Origin: Thraustochytrium sp. TN22
Lineage: Eukaryota; Sar; Bigyra; Thraustochytrida; Thraustochytriidae
DNA: 64,000 bases
NCBI GenBank assembly: GCA_013306675.1
Contig: JABLUY010000054.1
Location: 96,797 to 160,796, forward strand
Reading direction: 5' to 3'
The position numbers and the translations under genes are program-made. This document shows positions 9,424-18,429 of this stretch, piece after piece (position 1 is the stretch's first letter; every line of letters begins with the position of its first letter). Under the pieces are notes generated by a model. That model saw only the letters and a program-made list of their open reading frames with translations. It was not told where the DNA came from and made no database searches.

Positions 9424-10218
9424 TCAGATGCTGGGCGCATCGGGCTGGAAGTCGGGGTGCGACTTGCAGACCGCAGGATGCTCGGAGAGTGCCTGGTCAA
9501 TCTTGTCGATGAGCGGGAAGTTGGCCATGTCGACCTTGAAGCGGCGCGCGTTGTAGACCTGCGGTACAAGGGCGCAATCGGCGAGCGTGAGGCTCTTGCC
9601 GATGCAATAGTCGCCGTCGGCCCGGTCCGGGACACGGGAGAGCTCGGCCTCGAGCGCACGGAAGCCGTTCTCGATGGCGGCCTTGGCCCAGGCGATCTTA
9701 TCGCCGCCGAGCTTCTCGATAAGGTTGAGCACACGCAGGTTCTGCGTGGGCTGCGTGCCGGCATTGACAATCTCCACGATGCGGCGCACGCGCGCGCGCT
9801 GCCGCACGTCCTCCGGCAGCAGGCGCGGCGTGTCTGGGAAGCGCTCCTCGAGGTACTCGAGGATAGCCACGGACTGCGTCACAACGAACTCGTCGGCGTC
9901 CACGAGCGTCGGGACCTCGCGCATCGGGTTGAGCTTCTCCGCGTACTCGGTCTTCTCCTGCTCCGAGTGCCCGTTCGCGATGTTGACCGACTTGTACTGA
10001 TACGCGAGTCCCTTGGCCGCGAGTGCCATGCGCACGCGCCATGAGCAGCTGCTCCTCCAGTACGAGTACAGCGTCAGCTCGCGCTGTTCCTCCGTCGGCA
10101 CATCTTCCTCCGCCGCCGCGGCCTCGCCCTCCTGCTTCTGCTTCTCCTCTTCGCCCTTTTGCTCCTCCTCCTCCTCCGTCTTGGCGCGCTTGGCCGCGGG
10201 CGCCTCTTGCTCCGCCAT
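9424..10218 (-). CDS. Zeta-class glutathione transferase / maleylacetoacetate isomerase with acidic N-terminal extension
   Basis: 264 residues from the ATG at 10218. The thioredoxin-like domain starts near residue 48 (LTLYSYWRSSCSWRVRMAL); SSCSWRVR is the zeta-class active-site signature, with the catalytic Ser and Cys present. NPMREVPTLVD and the QSVAILEYLEE helix form the glutathione site, and the all-helical C-terminal domain ends near DFQPDAPSI. Zeta GSTs isomerise maleylacetoacetate to fumarylacetoacetate in tyrosine breakdown, and some dehalogenate dichloroacetate. Oddity: about 45 residues precede the usual start. They contain PAAKRAKTE (7-15), which resembles the c-Myc nuclear localisation signal, then a Glu/Lys-rich run. 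This suggests a nuclear pool (inference). Confidence 0.9.
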   Translation of the reverse strand: MAEQEAPAAKRAKTEEEEEQKGEEEKQKQEGEAAAAEEDVPTEEQRELTLYSYWRSSCSWRVRMALAAKGLAYQYKSVNIANGHSEQEKTEYAEKLNPMREVPTLVDADEFVVTQSVAILEYLEERFPDTPRLLPEDVRQRARVRRIVEIVNAGTQPTQNLRVLNLIEKLGGDKIAWAKAAIENGFRALEAELSRVPDRADGDYCIGKSLTLADCALVPQVYNARRFKVDMANFPLIDKIDQALSEHPAVCKSHPDFQPDAPSI

Positions 10219-11494
10219 CTCGCCCGTGGGACTTTAGTCGCTCGAGACGAGACGCGACGCCTGGCCTCGCCTCGCCCCGCCCCGCCCCGCCGCCGCTGCT
10301 GCTGCCGCCGCCGCCCGGATGCGCGCCGCCGGTTGCTTGGTTGGTTGGATCTCTGCAACTCGAGGCGGCTTTGTGGCGCACACGGCGTAGTTAGGATGTA
10401 ACGCGAGTGAGAACTTGCGCGCAGGGGTCGGCCTGGTCGGCCTGTCGGCCTCGCCGGCTGCAAGGGGCGCTGCGCGGCAGACTCCACTGCTGCGCTTAAA
10501 ATCTTACGCCGCACACTGCACAGGACCTCGGCAGCGCGGCACACCGTGCAGGCTGGATCTGCTGGGGCGAGCCTGGGCCAAGAGGGATGGACACCAGGAC
10601 CTCGCGAAAGGGCCTGGCCCACGCTGATGGTCCTGCACCCGCAGGAGCTGATCTGACGTGCTGCTTGCTTGCACTGGTGAGTGATCGACATCGAGCCCGC
10701 TCATGTCAATGCAGATGCGCGAGCGCGCACACGCGCGCTAACGAGCGCGAAGTTTTCCATGACTTTAGCAGCGGATTGGGCCGGGCGATAGAAAGGTTGC
10801 AACGTTGCCAACAAGACCTGCGCTTGAGGCGCGAAGCGGACTACGACGTTCTAAAAGGCACGAAGCAAATGTGAACGGGCGCAGCTGCTACATCTAAGTG
10901 GACACCAGCTCACGAAGGTACACGGAGGACGAATGATCATTCAGGACGAAGATCATGGCCTCTCCCGGGCAGCTCAGGAATGTGTTGAAGCTATTTCGGA
11001 CGCAACAGCGCACCTTTGCGCATATGCGGACAACGCATAGGCAGCGCTGCTACGAGTTGGGTCTGAAGCCTGGATCACAGGCCATGCGCCTCAAACGAAG
11101 GCTCATCCGCGGTGTCAGATTCGGAAACGTCATTCATTTGCTAGGCGACGCGCAATGCAGAACCGGAAGCGCGCTCTGCCCTGCTCACGCCTCGGTCAAA
11201 AGCGAACAGCAATTACTGAAATCGACCTGCATGCCTCGGTCTCACCGTGGACAAGTTGCTGTCCTCGGCCAGAACCTCCAGCTTCAATCAGGAGCGAAAA
11301 ACTCCAAACAGAGGCCATCTTTCGGTCCGAAGCCTTGCCCACTGTCAACAAGCAGAGTCACCTTCATCTCGCACTTCATGGACTACCTGGCACAGCGCTT
11401 CATGACCGGCATGCCGACCTGTTTGGTCATCCGGGATGATCAAGAGCAGCAGCGACCGATGCTGAAGCTGGAGGACGCCCTGTTGGATCATTAG
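10219..11494. other. Gap with scattered coding-like stretches
   Basis: No complete gene can be drawn here. Short coding-like stretches occur on the + strand in different frames: one ends at 10874, one runs about 10934-11040, and one is open from the ATG at 10955 to TAG at 11492. A possible GTGAGT...TGCAG intron lies near 10678-10714. These may be exons of the gene continuing at 11495, or decayed sequence. 10219-10400 is the 5' flank of the GST gene. Confidence 0.3.
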
Positions 11495-12094
11495 GCGCAA
11501 GAGGAGCAACAGGAGCAGCAGCGACGGCAGCGCGAGGGCCAGCGCGAGGGCCAGAGCAAGGGCCGACTGCCTCGGGGTTCGAGCATCTTCAGCTCGAGTG
11601 GGAGCGGTGGCGTCGGTGGCGGCGTCAGTCGTAACGACGACGGCGACGAAGACGATGATGATGGCGACTCGCTCGAGCCCCTTGGCGCGACGCAGGCGCT
11701 GAACATGACACAGATGTCGCAGGAGGAGCAGGAGGAGGGAGCAGCAACAGGAGCAGGAGGAGCAGTAGGAAGAGGGAGACGCACCCGCGCCGCCGGAGGC
11801 CGAGGTCGGCATGGGCGCAAGCAGCGTCACGCCGACATGGAGACGGCTCAAGAGCGCAAGCGGCGCCGCTCCAACGTGACGGGCCCACAGCGCTTCAAGA
11901 CACAGTTCACGCGGCGTCTCAACGAGTGGGAAACGATGAAGGCGCGCTACCGCAACCAGATGCTCACGCCCACCTTCAAGGCCATGGCATGCAAGGCAGT
12001 GCAGGAGATCGTGGACAAAGCCTCCGCGCGGCGCGCCGCCTTCGGGACCTCTAGGGCAGATTCGAGTCCGGGCCCAGCTCCGCAATCCATGTGA
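11495..12094 (+). CDS. Hypothetical protein, 3' portion, preceded by an in-frame TAG
   Basis: About 199 codons are open from 11495 to the stop at 12094, in the same frame as an upstream stretch that ends at TAG (11492-11494). The protein opens with Gln/Glu/Arg repeats, then a Ser/Gly segment and an Asp-rich stretch. A basic helical C-terminal region follows (KTQFTRRLNEWETMKARYR), ending Ser/Pro-rich. The basic helices suggest nucleic-acid or chromatin binding, but no domain is recognised. The TAG may be the AG of an intron 3' end (CATTAG), a real stop with an internal ATG start at 11705, or a disabling mutation. The gene model is provisional. Confidence 0.35.
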   Translation, partial: AQEEQQEQQRRQREGQREGQSKGRLPRGSSIFSSSGSGGVGGGVSRNDDGDEDDDDGDSLEPLGATQALNMTQMSQEEQEEGAATGAGGAVGRGRRTRAAGGRGRHGRKQRHADMETAQERKRRRSNVTGPQRFKTQFTRRLNEWETMKARYRNQMLTPTFKAMACKAVQEIVDKASARRAAFGTSRADSSPGPAPQSM

Positions 12095-12807
12095 CCCTTG
12101 CGCGCGTGCCTGTTCGCGCGCGCTCGTCTTGACCCAGCTTTAGCGACGCCTTCGGGCCGGCTTCGGCGCCGCAACGACGTCTCCTCGCCGCGGCATTGCA
12201 CGCGGTGCGCCTCGCAGCTCGGCGGGCTCGCGCCTCGGAGCTTCGCTTCGCGGCGCCCGCGCTTTGGGACCCGCTCGGGCTCCGCGCCCGAGCCGCCGCC
12301 GCTCCTCGCCTGCATAAATGCATTTCGCTGGCGGGGGCACCCTGCGCGCTCGCGGGTTGTCGGCGCAGGCCGGCCCGGCGCCCAAGCAGGGTATCCTTCG
12401 GCGGCGCGGGGCGGACTCCGCGGGTGCCCCCGGGGCAGCGCGCGAGTCGCGCGGCCGCCGGGCCAACCTCGCCCGCCGCGTGCCGTACGGCGGGGCGCAC
12501 GAGGAGGTTCGCCCGGCGCCGGAACGCGGCGCGCGCCCCCGGCCTGGCGCCGTCCAAAATGCTCGATGGTCGGCGCCATTGCTTCCGTCGTGCCCGAGCG
12601 CGCGGCGCGCGGCGGCGGGCATTGCGGCATCGCGGCGGGGCGCAGAGGCAGCGGCGGCGGCAGGCAGCGCAGGCGCCGAGCGGGCGAGCGAGAGCGTCCG
12701 GCGAGCGTCGCTCGTGCGCGTGGCGTCGCAGGCAGGCAGGCAGGCAGGCAGGCGGGCAGGCTTTGGTCGCTCCGGTCTCGCTCGTGGAGGACCTCGCGCA
12801 GGAGAAG
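12095..12807. promoter_or_regulatory. 5' region of the transketolase gene with (GGCA)n
   Basis: GC-rich 713 nt without a convincing gene. A TATA-like GCATAAAT lies at about 12312. Six to seven GGCA copies plus a variant lie at 12728-12760, 47 nt before the transketolase ATG on the sense strand. Confidence 0.45.
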
Positions 12808-14883
12808 ATGGGCGAGCCCGCGACGAAGCGCGCCAAGACGGCGGACCCCGAGCTGGATGCGGCGTGCATCGAGTCGATCGGGTTCCTGAGCGTGGACCAG
12901 GTGCAGGCGGCGAACTCGGGCCACCCGGGCGCGCCCCTGGGCATGGCCACCATGGCGTACGCGCTGTGGAGCAAGTGCCTCAAGTACAACCCGGCGAACC
13001 CGAAGTGGTGGAACCGTGACCGCTTCGTGCTGTCGAACGGGCACTCGTGCGCGCTGCAGTACAGCATGCTGTACCTGACGGGCTACGCGCGGCCGACGCT
13101 GGACGACCTCAAGGCGTTCCGGCAGCTGGACTCGGTGACGGCCGGCCACCCGGAGAACGAGCTGCTGGAGGGCGTGGAGGTGTCGACGGGCCCGCTGGGC
13201 TCGGGCATCAGCAACGCCGTGGGCCTGGCCATGGCCTCGGAGCACATGGCGGCGGAGTTCAACGAGGAGGGCTTTGACCTCTTCGACAACTACACGTTCG
13301 TGTTCACGGGCGACGGCTGCATGCAGGAGGGCGTGGCGTCCGAGGCGTGCTCGCTGGCCGGCCACCAGAAGCTGGGCCGGCTGATCGTGCTGTACGACGA
13401 CAACAAGATCTCGATCGACGGCGACACGGCCGTGGCCTTCACGGAGGACGTGGCGAAGCGCTTCGAGGCGTACGGCTGGCAGGTGCTCGAGGTGGCGAAC
13501 GGCAACTCGCGCGACCCGAGCGAGCTCATCAAGGCCATCGAGGAGGCCAAGGCGTGCAAGGACAAGCCGTCCTTCATCAAGGTGAGCACCATCATCGGCT
13601 ACGGCGCCTCCAAGCAGGGCACGGGCGACGTGCACGGCGCGCCGCTCGGCACGGACGAGATCAAGCGCATGAAGAAGGAGCTTGGCCTCGACCCGGAGAA
13701 GACCTTTGACGTGCCGGAGAACGTGCTGGAGCACATGCGCCAGGCCCAGGAGCGCGGCGCCGAGGCCGAGGCCGAGTGGCAGAAGCTGCTCGACGAGTAC
13801 ACGGCCAAGTTCCCGGAGAAGGCGGCGGACCTGAAGCGCCGCTTCGCCCGCGAGCTGCCCGAGGGCTGGGAGGCGAAGCTTCCCAAGTGGACCCCGGAGG
13901 ACAAGGCCACCGCCTCGCGCGCCAGCTCGGGCGTCGTGCTCAACGCCATGGCGGACGCCATTCCGGAGATCGTCGGCGGCAGCGCCGACCTGACCGGCAG
14001 CAACAAGACTGCGCTCAAGAACGCCACGGACTTCCAGCCGGGCGCGCGCGGCGGCCGCTACCTGCGCTTCGGCGTCCGCGAGCACGCCATGTCGGCCGTG
14101 TGCAACGGCATCGCCGCCTACGGCTCGCTCATCCCCTTCGGCGCCACCTTCCTCGTCTTCGCTGGCTACATGCTCGGCTCCATGCGCCTCTCGGCCATCA
14201 GCGGCTTCCAGGTGCTCTACATTCTCACGCACGACTCGGCCGCCGTCGGCGAGGATGGCCCCACGCACATCCCCATCGAGATGCTCGCGTCGCTCCGCGC
14301 CATGCCCAACATGCTGGTGTTCCGCCCGGCTGACGCCAACGAGGTCTCGGGCTCCTACCGCTCCTCGCTGCTGTGCAAGCACGGCCCGTCGTCCATCGCG
14401 CTCACGCGCCAGGACCTGCCCAACCTTGCCGGCTCCGACGCCAACAAGGTTGCCCTCGGCGCCTACACCATCGAGCCTGTCGCGGACGGCTCCAAGCCGG
14501 CCATCATCATCGCGGCCACCGGCTCTGAGGTCGAGCTGGCCATCGAGGCTGCCAAGAAGCTCACCGCCGAGGGCACCCCGGCCGCCGCCGTCTCCATGCC
14601 CTGCTGGGAGCTCTTCGAGGAGCAGTCCCGCGCCTACCAGGAGGAGGTCTTCGTCCCGGGTGTGCCCGTGCTCGGCGTCGAGGCCGGCTGCACTCAGGGC
14701 TGGGGCAAGTACGCCCACTACACGCACGGCATCAACACCTTCGGCAAGTCTGGCCCTGGCGGCAAGGTCATGGAGCACTTTGGCTTCACCACGGAGAACG
14801 TCCTTGGTCTCGCCAAGAAGCTCATGGACCGCTACAAGGACACGCCGGCCCCTTCGCTGGTCGAGGCCCATGCCCTCATGTAA
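12808..14883 (+). CDS. Transketolase
   Basis: 691 residues from the ATG at 12808, a normal family length; upstream in-frame sequence is leader-like (GGCA repeats). The thiamine diphosphate site is present as GDG at 168-170 and Asn199 (YDDNKI). SGHPGAPLGMA, WNRDRFVLSNGH and TGPLGSG are typical of the N-terminal PP domain. The Pyr domain has the second signature GEDGPTHIPIEM, where the usual Gln after His is Ile. The C-terminal domain ends normally. The enzyme moves two-carbon units between sugar phosphates in the pentose phosphate pathway. Residues 4-11 read PATKRAKT, a c-Myc-like basic signal almost identical to the one on the neighbouring GST. No transit peptide is visible, so cytosolic and possibly nuclear. 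Confidence 0.96.
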   Translation: MGEPATKRAKTADPELDAACIESIGFLSVDQVQAANSGHPGAPLGMATMAYALWSKCLKYNPANPKWWNRDRFVLSNGHSCALQYSMLYLTGYARPTLDDLKAFRQLDSVTAGHPENELLEGVEVSTGPLGSGISNAVGLAMASEHMAAEFNEEGFDLFDNYTFVFTGDGCMQEGVASEACSLAGHQKLGRLIVLYDDNKISIDGDTAVAFTEDVAKRFEAYGWQVLEVANGNSRDPSELIKAIEEAKACKDKPSFIKVSTIIGYGASKQGTGDVHGAPLGTDEIKRMKKELGLDPEKTFDVPENVLEHMRQAQERGAEAEAEWQKLLDEYTAKFPEKAADLKRRFARELPEGWEAKLPKWTPEDKATASRASSGVVLNAMADAIPEIVGGSADLTGSNKTALKNATDFQPGARGGRYLRFGVREHAMSAVCNGIAAYGSLIPFGATFLVFAGYMLGSMRLSAISGFQVLYILTHDSAAVGEDGPTHIPIEMLASLRAMPNMLVFRPADANEVSGSYRSSLLCKHGPSSIALTRQDLPNLAGSDANKVALGAYTIEPVADGSKPAIIIAATGSEVELAIEAAKKLTAEGTPAAAVSMPCWELFEEQSRAYQEEVFVPGVPVLGVEAGCTQGWGKYAHYTHGINTFGKSGPGGKVMEHFGFTTENVLGLAKKLMDRYKDTPAPSLVEAHALM

Positions 14884-15521
14884 GTGAGGCTGGGCCCAAA
14901 GACGAGCACACCTTTGATGACCGGCACCATTCTCACGGGCGCAGGCAAGAAGTGTGACGCAGGCAAAGATTCGCAAAGAAGAGTGAAACAGGCAAAGATC
15001 CGTAAGAAGAGTGAAGCAGGCAAAGATCCGCAAGAAGATTGAAGGTTTTTTTTTTTTTTCTACCAGGGCTAGTTACCCTCAGGCTGGCTGGCCGTCTTGC
15101 CAGTGGCCTTGGCTTGGCTAACTCACAGTCAGAGGCCTCTACCATGTCGTCATCGATGTCGTCGCGCTCACGGTGGACGCGCGAGAACACAGACTTGTGG
15201 CGGTAGCCCGCAACGCGCTCGTCCGCGACAGGGACCAGCAGCGCGGACCAGCGCCGAAGCCATGGCTGTGTTTCCAGGGCTCGCAATCAAGGTCACACCT
15301 TGATGACTTTCTTTGCGCCTGCCTACTACCGGTATCTGGGAAAGTCGAAATCCCTCAAGACGGATGATTGTTTGTCTCACTGTCAGAAGAAGCTACGCTG
15401 TACCTGACGCAGGTGACGCACGTGACGAAGGGCTAGCCATGGTCTTGAACACAAACAAAATACACACATGGATAACCTTATTCGACAATGCCCTCCCTCA
15501 TCTTGTTGAACAGATATATCC
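14884..15521. repeat. Convergent intergenic region with ~27-bp tandem repeats and a poly(T) run
   Basis: Between the ends of transketolase (+) and the next gene (-). From about 14941 to 15040 the sequence repeats roughly every 27 nt around GCAGGCAAAGATCCG flanked by AAGAAGAGTGAA, in about four imperfect copies. A run of T follows at about 15046-15059. The remainder shows no gene. Confidence 0.6.
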
Positions 15522-18035
15522 TCAAAAGACACTGTAAAAGTGCTTAAGGATCGACTTGCGCCACATGGCGCGCGCCGAGCTGTCCGCACGGGGCTCAGAG
15601 AGCAAGCTGCGGCGCACGATGACGATATTGCGGATCAGAGCGCAGAGAAAGAGGATGTGAAAGGTGGCAGCCGCCGCATCGATCATGAGCGTATGCAGCT
15701 CGGCGATGGACACGGCGCGGTCGCCGTAAGCCTCGAGCGCGAGTACGCGCCAATAAGCGCTGGCGAGCGTGTTGAGTAGATCGGCCGAGTTGGCGGCGAG
15801 GGCGACCCAAAAGTCAAAGACAGCAAATTGCGGGTGCACGGGAAAGTGCATAAAGCCCCAGACGAGGTAGGCGATCTGCACGGCCATGATCAAATGACCC
15901 AGGCGTGGGGCCTCGAGCGGGTGGTGCAGGGCGCGCGCACCCATGACGACGAGGCGCAGGCCGAGGTAGACCAGAAAGGCGAGGCTGTATTGCCAGGTGG
16001 TGGCGACAATGCGCGGGAGGCGCGAGGAGTCGAGGCAGCGGCGCTGCCACTTTTGGTTGTGCGGCCAGCGCACAAAGGTGTTGATGATGTGGACGCCCTC
16101 GCCGCAGGACTCCATGGCCGTGCCGATCGGCTCCGAGTTGATGTGGCGCACGTCGCCGGCGATGCAGAGACCATCGTTGCGGCCGCTGGGAAAGAGGTGC
16201 GCGCCGACCGGAACCGGGCCCTGCACGAGCGCTGGGAGCTGGCCAAGAAAGCCGCAGAGCGCGCCGGGCGTGTCGCGCGCGTCCGGGTCTGGGACGCCGG
16301 CGGCGACCGAGGGCGTGGTGCTGACGATCATGAGCGGGCCGTCGCCCGAGGTATCGAGCGTGATCTTTTGCGAGGGCGAGCGCAGCTGGACCACCTGGCC
16401 GCTGATGATGGGCTGCTTGGGGTCCATGTAAGGGAACCACTCGGCGTAGTCGGCGGCATGCGGCGGCGTCATGAGCTGGCCCTCGAGGCGCAGGTTGCCG
16501 AGCACGTGGACGGAGCGCGCGCTGAGGTCGCCCTCGATGAGGACGTCGCCCTTGACGACGAGGTTCTTGTCAAGCACGACAGTGTCACGCGCCGCCGCGG
16601 CCCGGGCGGCGTGCGCGGCCGCCATTGCGGCGTCCTCGTCCGCAGCGCCCCACGGGTCGGGGCCGCCAAAGTGTTGTGGCGGCTGGTGCTGGTGGGGCTG
16701 GTGCTGCTGGTGCTGGTGCCGCCGGCGTTGCTGCGGGCCAGGTCCGCCCGCGTTCGGGGGGCAATAGAGGCCCTGCGTCTGCGAGCCGAGGCTGCCGTCC
16801 GCGTACGGGTCCGCCGGACCGTGGCGCCCGACGTGGAAGGAGGCGGGCGGCACGGGCGGCGGCGGCGGCGGCGACGCGTAGGGTGAGGACTTGACAGTGT
16901 CGAGCAGCTTGCGCTTCTTGAGGCGCGAGGCGTGCGCGCGATCCGCGTGCGCCTGCGCCCCGCGCTCCGGCGCGTCGTCGGCGCTGCTGGCCGGCCAGAA
17001 CTGCACGAGCGAGGGCACGCCGTGGACAACAAAGGAGCGGCAGGAGGTCTTGGTGACGGGTTCGGAGGCGTCGCTGCGCTCCAGCAGGGTGTACCAGCGG
17101 CCCGCATAGCGGTGCTGGTGCGCCTCGTTGCGTTGGTTGCGCGACTTACGCGTCATGTTGCGCGCGACGAGCCCGCGGCGGAAGCCGTGCGCCTTGCTCC
17201 ACCAGATCTCGCCGTTGGAGAAGCCCTGGTACTTGACGGCCACGAGCTTGGCTGGGTCGCCCAGCAGCTCCTCCTTGGCGGCCTCGGGCAGGGTGTGCTT
17301 GAGGTCTGGCGCCACGTAAAAGAGCGGCACGTCTTGCGCGATGGGCGAGGCCTGCGGCCGCCGCGGCAGGCCGTCCGCGAACTGGCCCGCGCGCGACTTC
17401 CAGAGCAGCTCGAAGACCTCCTCCAGGTTGAGGCGCGCCACGGGCACGTTGGCCTCTGCCAGGGCGGCCGACCGCCGGCCCAGCGAGTCGGCGTCGTCCA
17501 CGTCGTCCTCGTCCGAGGACGACATGTTCGCGTACGCGCCGCGCGAGCCGGCCGGCGGCGTCGGCGAGATGGTCGCGTGCGCGCGCTGGCCGTCGTTCAC
17601 GGACGAGGGTGGGGACGCCACTGACGTGGATGAGGCCGAGCGCCCGCCCAGCGAGCTGGCCGACGTGGACGCGGCCGACGAGGTCTCTTCGCCGCCCGCG
17701 TCGCACCCTGCCGTCGCGCGGGCCGCGCTCGCTAGGTGGCCCTGGCCGCCGCCGCCGCCGCCGCCGCCGCCGCTGCCGCTGCCGTCGCCGCCGCCGCCGA
17801 GGCCGGGCCCACACCCGCAGGACGCCGCATCCAGGGGCGGGCCGGGGTCGGCCCAATCCATGAAGTCGAGCAGCAGGTCCTCGCCGTCCTCCTGCTTCAT
17901 CGCGCCGGCGCCGCTGCTGCCGCCCAGGCCTTCGCCGCCTTCCGCGTGCAAGGCGCTACTGCCGCTGCCGGCGCCGCTGCCGGCGGCCGAGAGCGGCTCC
18001 GCCACGTTCCGCCCCACGGCGCCGAGGCCTGCCAT
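15522..18035 (-). CDS. Membrane-anchored protein with phage-type autochaperone-like (Peptidase_G2/S74-like) domain; MYRF-like layout
   Basis: 837 residues from the ATG at 18035; the longer open frame starts only at TTG. Residues 1-200 are disordered, Gly/Ser/acidic-rich, with acidic KQEDGEDLLLDFMDW resembling an activation segment. Residues about 205-370 form a compact region of unknown type with basic clusters (NMTRKSRNQRNEAHQHR) and RLKKRKLL, a likely nuclear signal. Linkers rich in Pro, His and Gln follow. About 484-520 looks like beta-helical repeats (GDVLIEGDL, VHVLGNLRLEG). ADYAEWF (near 528-534) opens a domain resembling the Peptidase_G2 / intramolecular chaperone of phage tail proteins. 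From about 680 there are three to four membrane spans, then a basic tail. The order parallels the MYRF transcription factors, which cleave themselves from the ER membrane. DNA binding and self-cleavage are inference. Confidence 0.6.
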   Translation of the reverse strand: MAGLGAVGRNVAEPLSAAGSGAGSGSSALHAEGGEGLGGSSGAGAMKQEDGEDLLLDFMDWADPGPPLDAASCGCGPGLGGGGDGSGSGGGGGGGGGQGHLASAARATAGCDAGGEETSSAASTSASSLGGRSASSTSVASPPSSVNDGQRAHATISPTPPAGSRGAYANMSSSDEDDVDDADSLGRRSAALAEANVPVARLNLEEVFELLWKSRAGQFADGLPRRPQASPIAQDVPLFYVAPDLKHTLPEAAKEELLGDPAKLVAVKYQGFSNGEIWWSKAHGFRRGLVARNMTRKSRNQRNEAHQHRYAGRWYTLLERSDASEPVTKTSCRSFVVHGVPSLVQFWPASSADDAPERGAQAHADRAHASRLKKRKLLDTVKSSPYASPPPPPPVPPASFHVGRHGPADPYADGSLGSQTQGLYCPPNAGGPGPQQRRRHQHQQHQPHQHQPPQHFGGPDPWGAADEDAAMAAAHAARAAAARDTVVLDKNLVVKGDVLIEGDLSARSVHVLGNLRLEGQLMTPPHAADYAEWFPYMDPKQPIISGQVVQLRSPSQKITLDTSGDGPLMIVSTTPSVAAGVPDPDARDTPGALCGFLGQLPALVQGPVPVGAHLFPSGRNDGLCIAGDVRHINSEPIGTAMESCGEGVHIINTFVRWPHNQKWQRRCLDSSRLPRIVATTWQYSLAFLVYLGLRLVVMGARALHHPLEAPRLGHLIMAVQIAYLVWGFMHFPVHPQFAVFDFWVALAANSADLLNTLASAYWRVLALEAYGDRAVSIAELHTLMIDAAAATFHILFLCALIRNIVIVRRSLLSEPRADSSARAMWRKSILKHFYSVF

Positions 18036-18397
18036 GCAGTCGACCGCGCCGCCGCCGCTCGCGCCGCCGCGCCCAGTCGCGCCTCGCTGCCGCGCCGCGC
18101 TCGGGTCTGCCTGCCTGCCAGCCAGCCTGCCGCCGCGCGCCCCGCGCCTGCCGGCCGCGCGCCTTGCGCTTTGCCGCCGACGTCGCGCGCCGCGTGCGAG
18201 CCGCGCCGCGGACTTCTGCGCCCGCGCGGCTCGGGTCAGGGGGGCTCTGCGGCCGCGGCCGGGCCGGCCGCCGCCACGTCGCGCGCCTCGCAAGTCGGAG
18301 TTCGTAACTACGAATGGGCACGAAGAAAAGCAAACTCCTGCGCTGCGCCTGCGATCAAATCAGTCAAATCAGCTGGCAGATCAGATCGCCTGGCTGG

Positions 18398-18429
<32 letters not shown>

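Noticed and set aside
12196-12807. N-terminal extension of transketolase, possible transit peptide
   Set aside because: The frame opens at TTG and is Arg-rich leader including GGCA repeats; family alignment and the ATG at 12808 give a full-length enzyme.
11947-15033. 1028-codon open frame antisense to transketolase
   Set aside because: Same effect; it begins in tandem-repeat sequence and has no domain, while the plus strand encodes a full transketolase.
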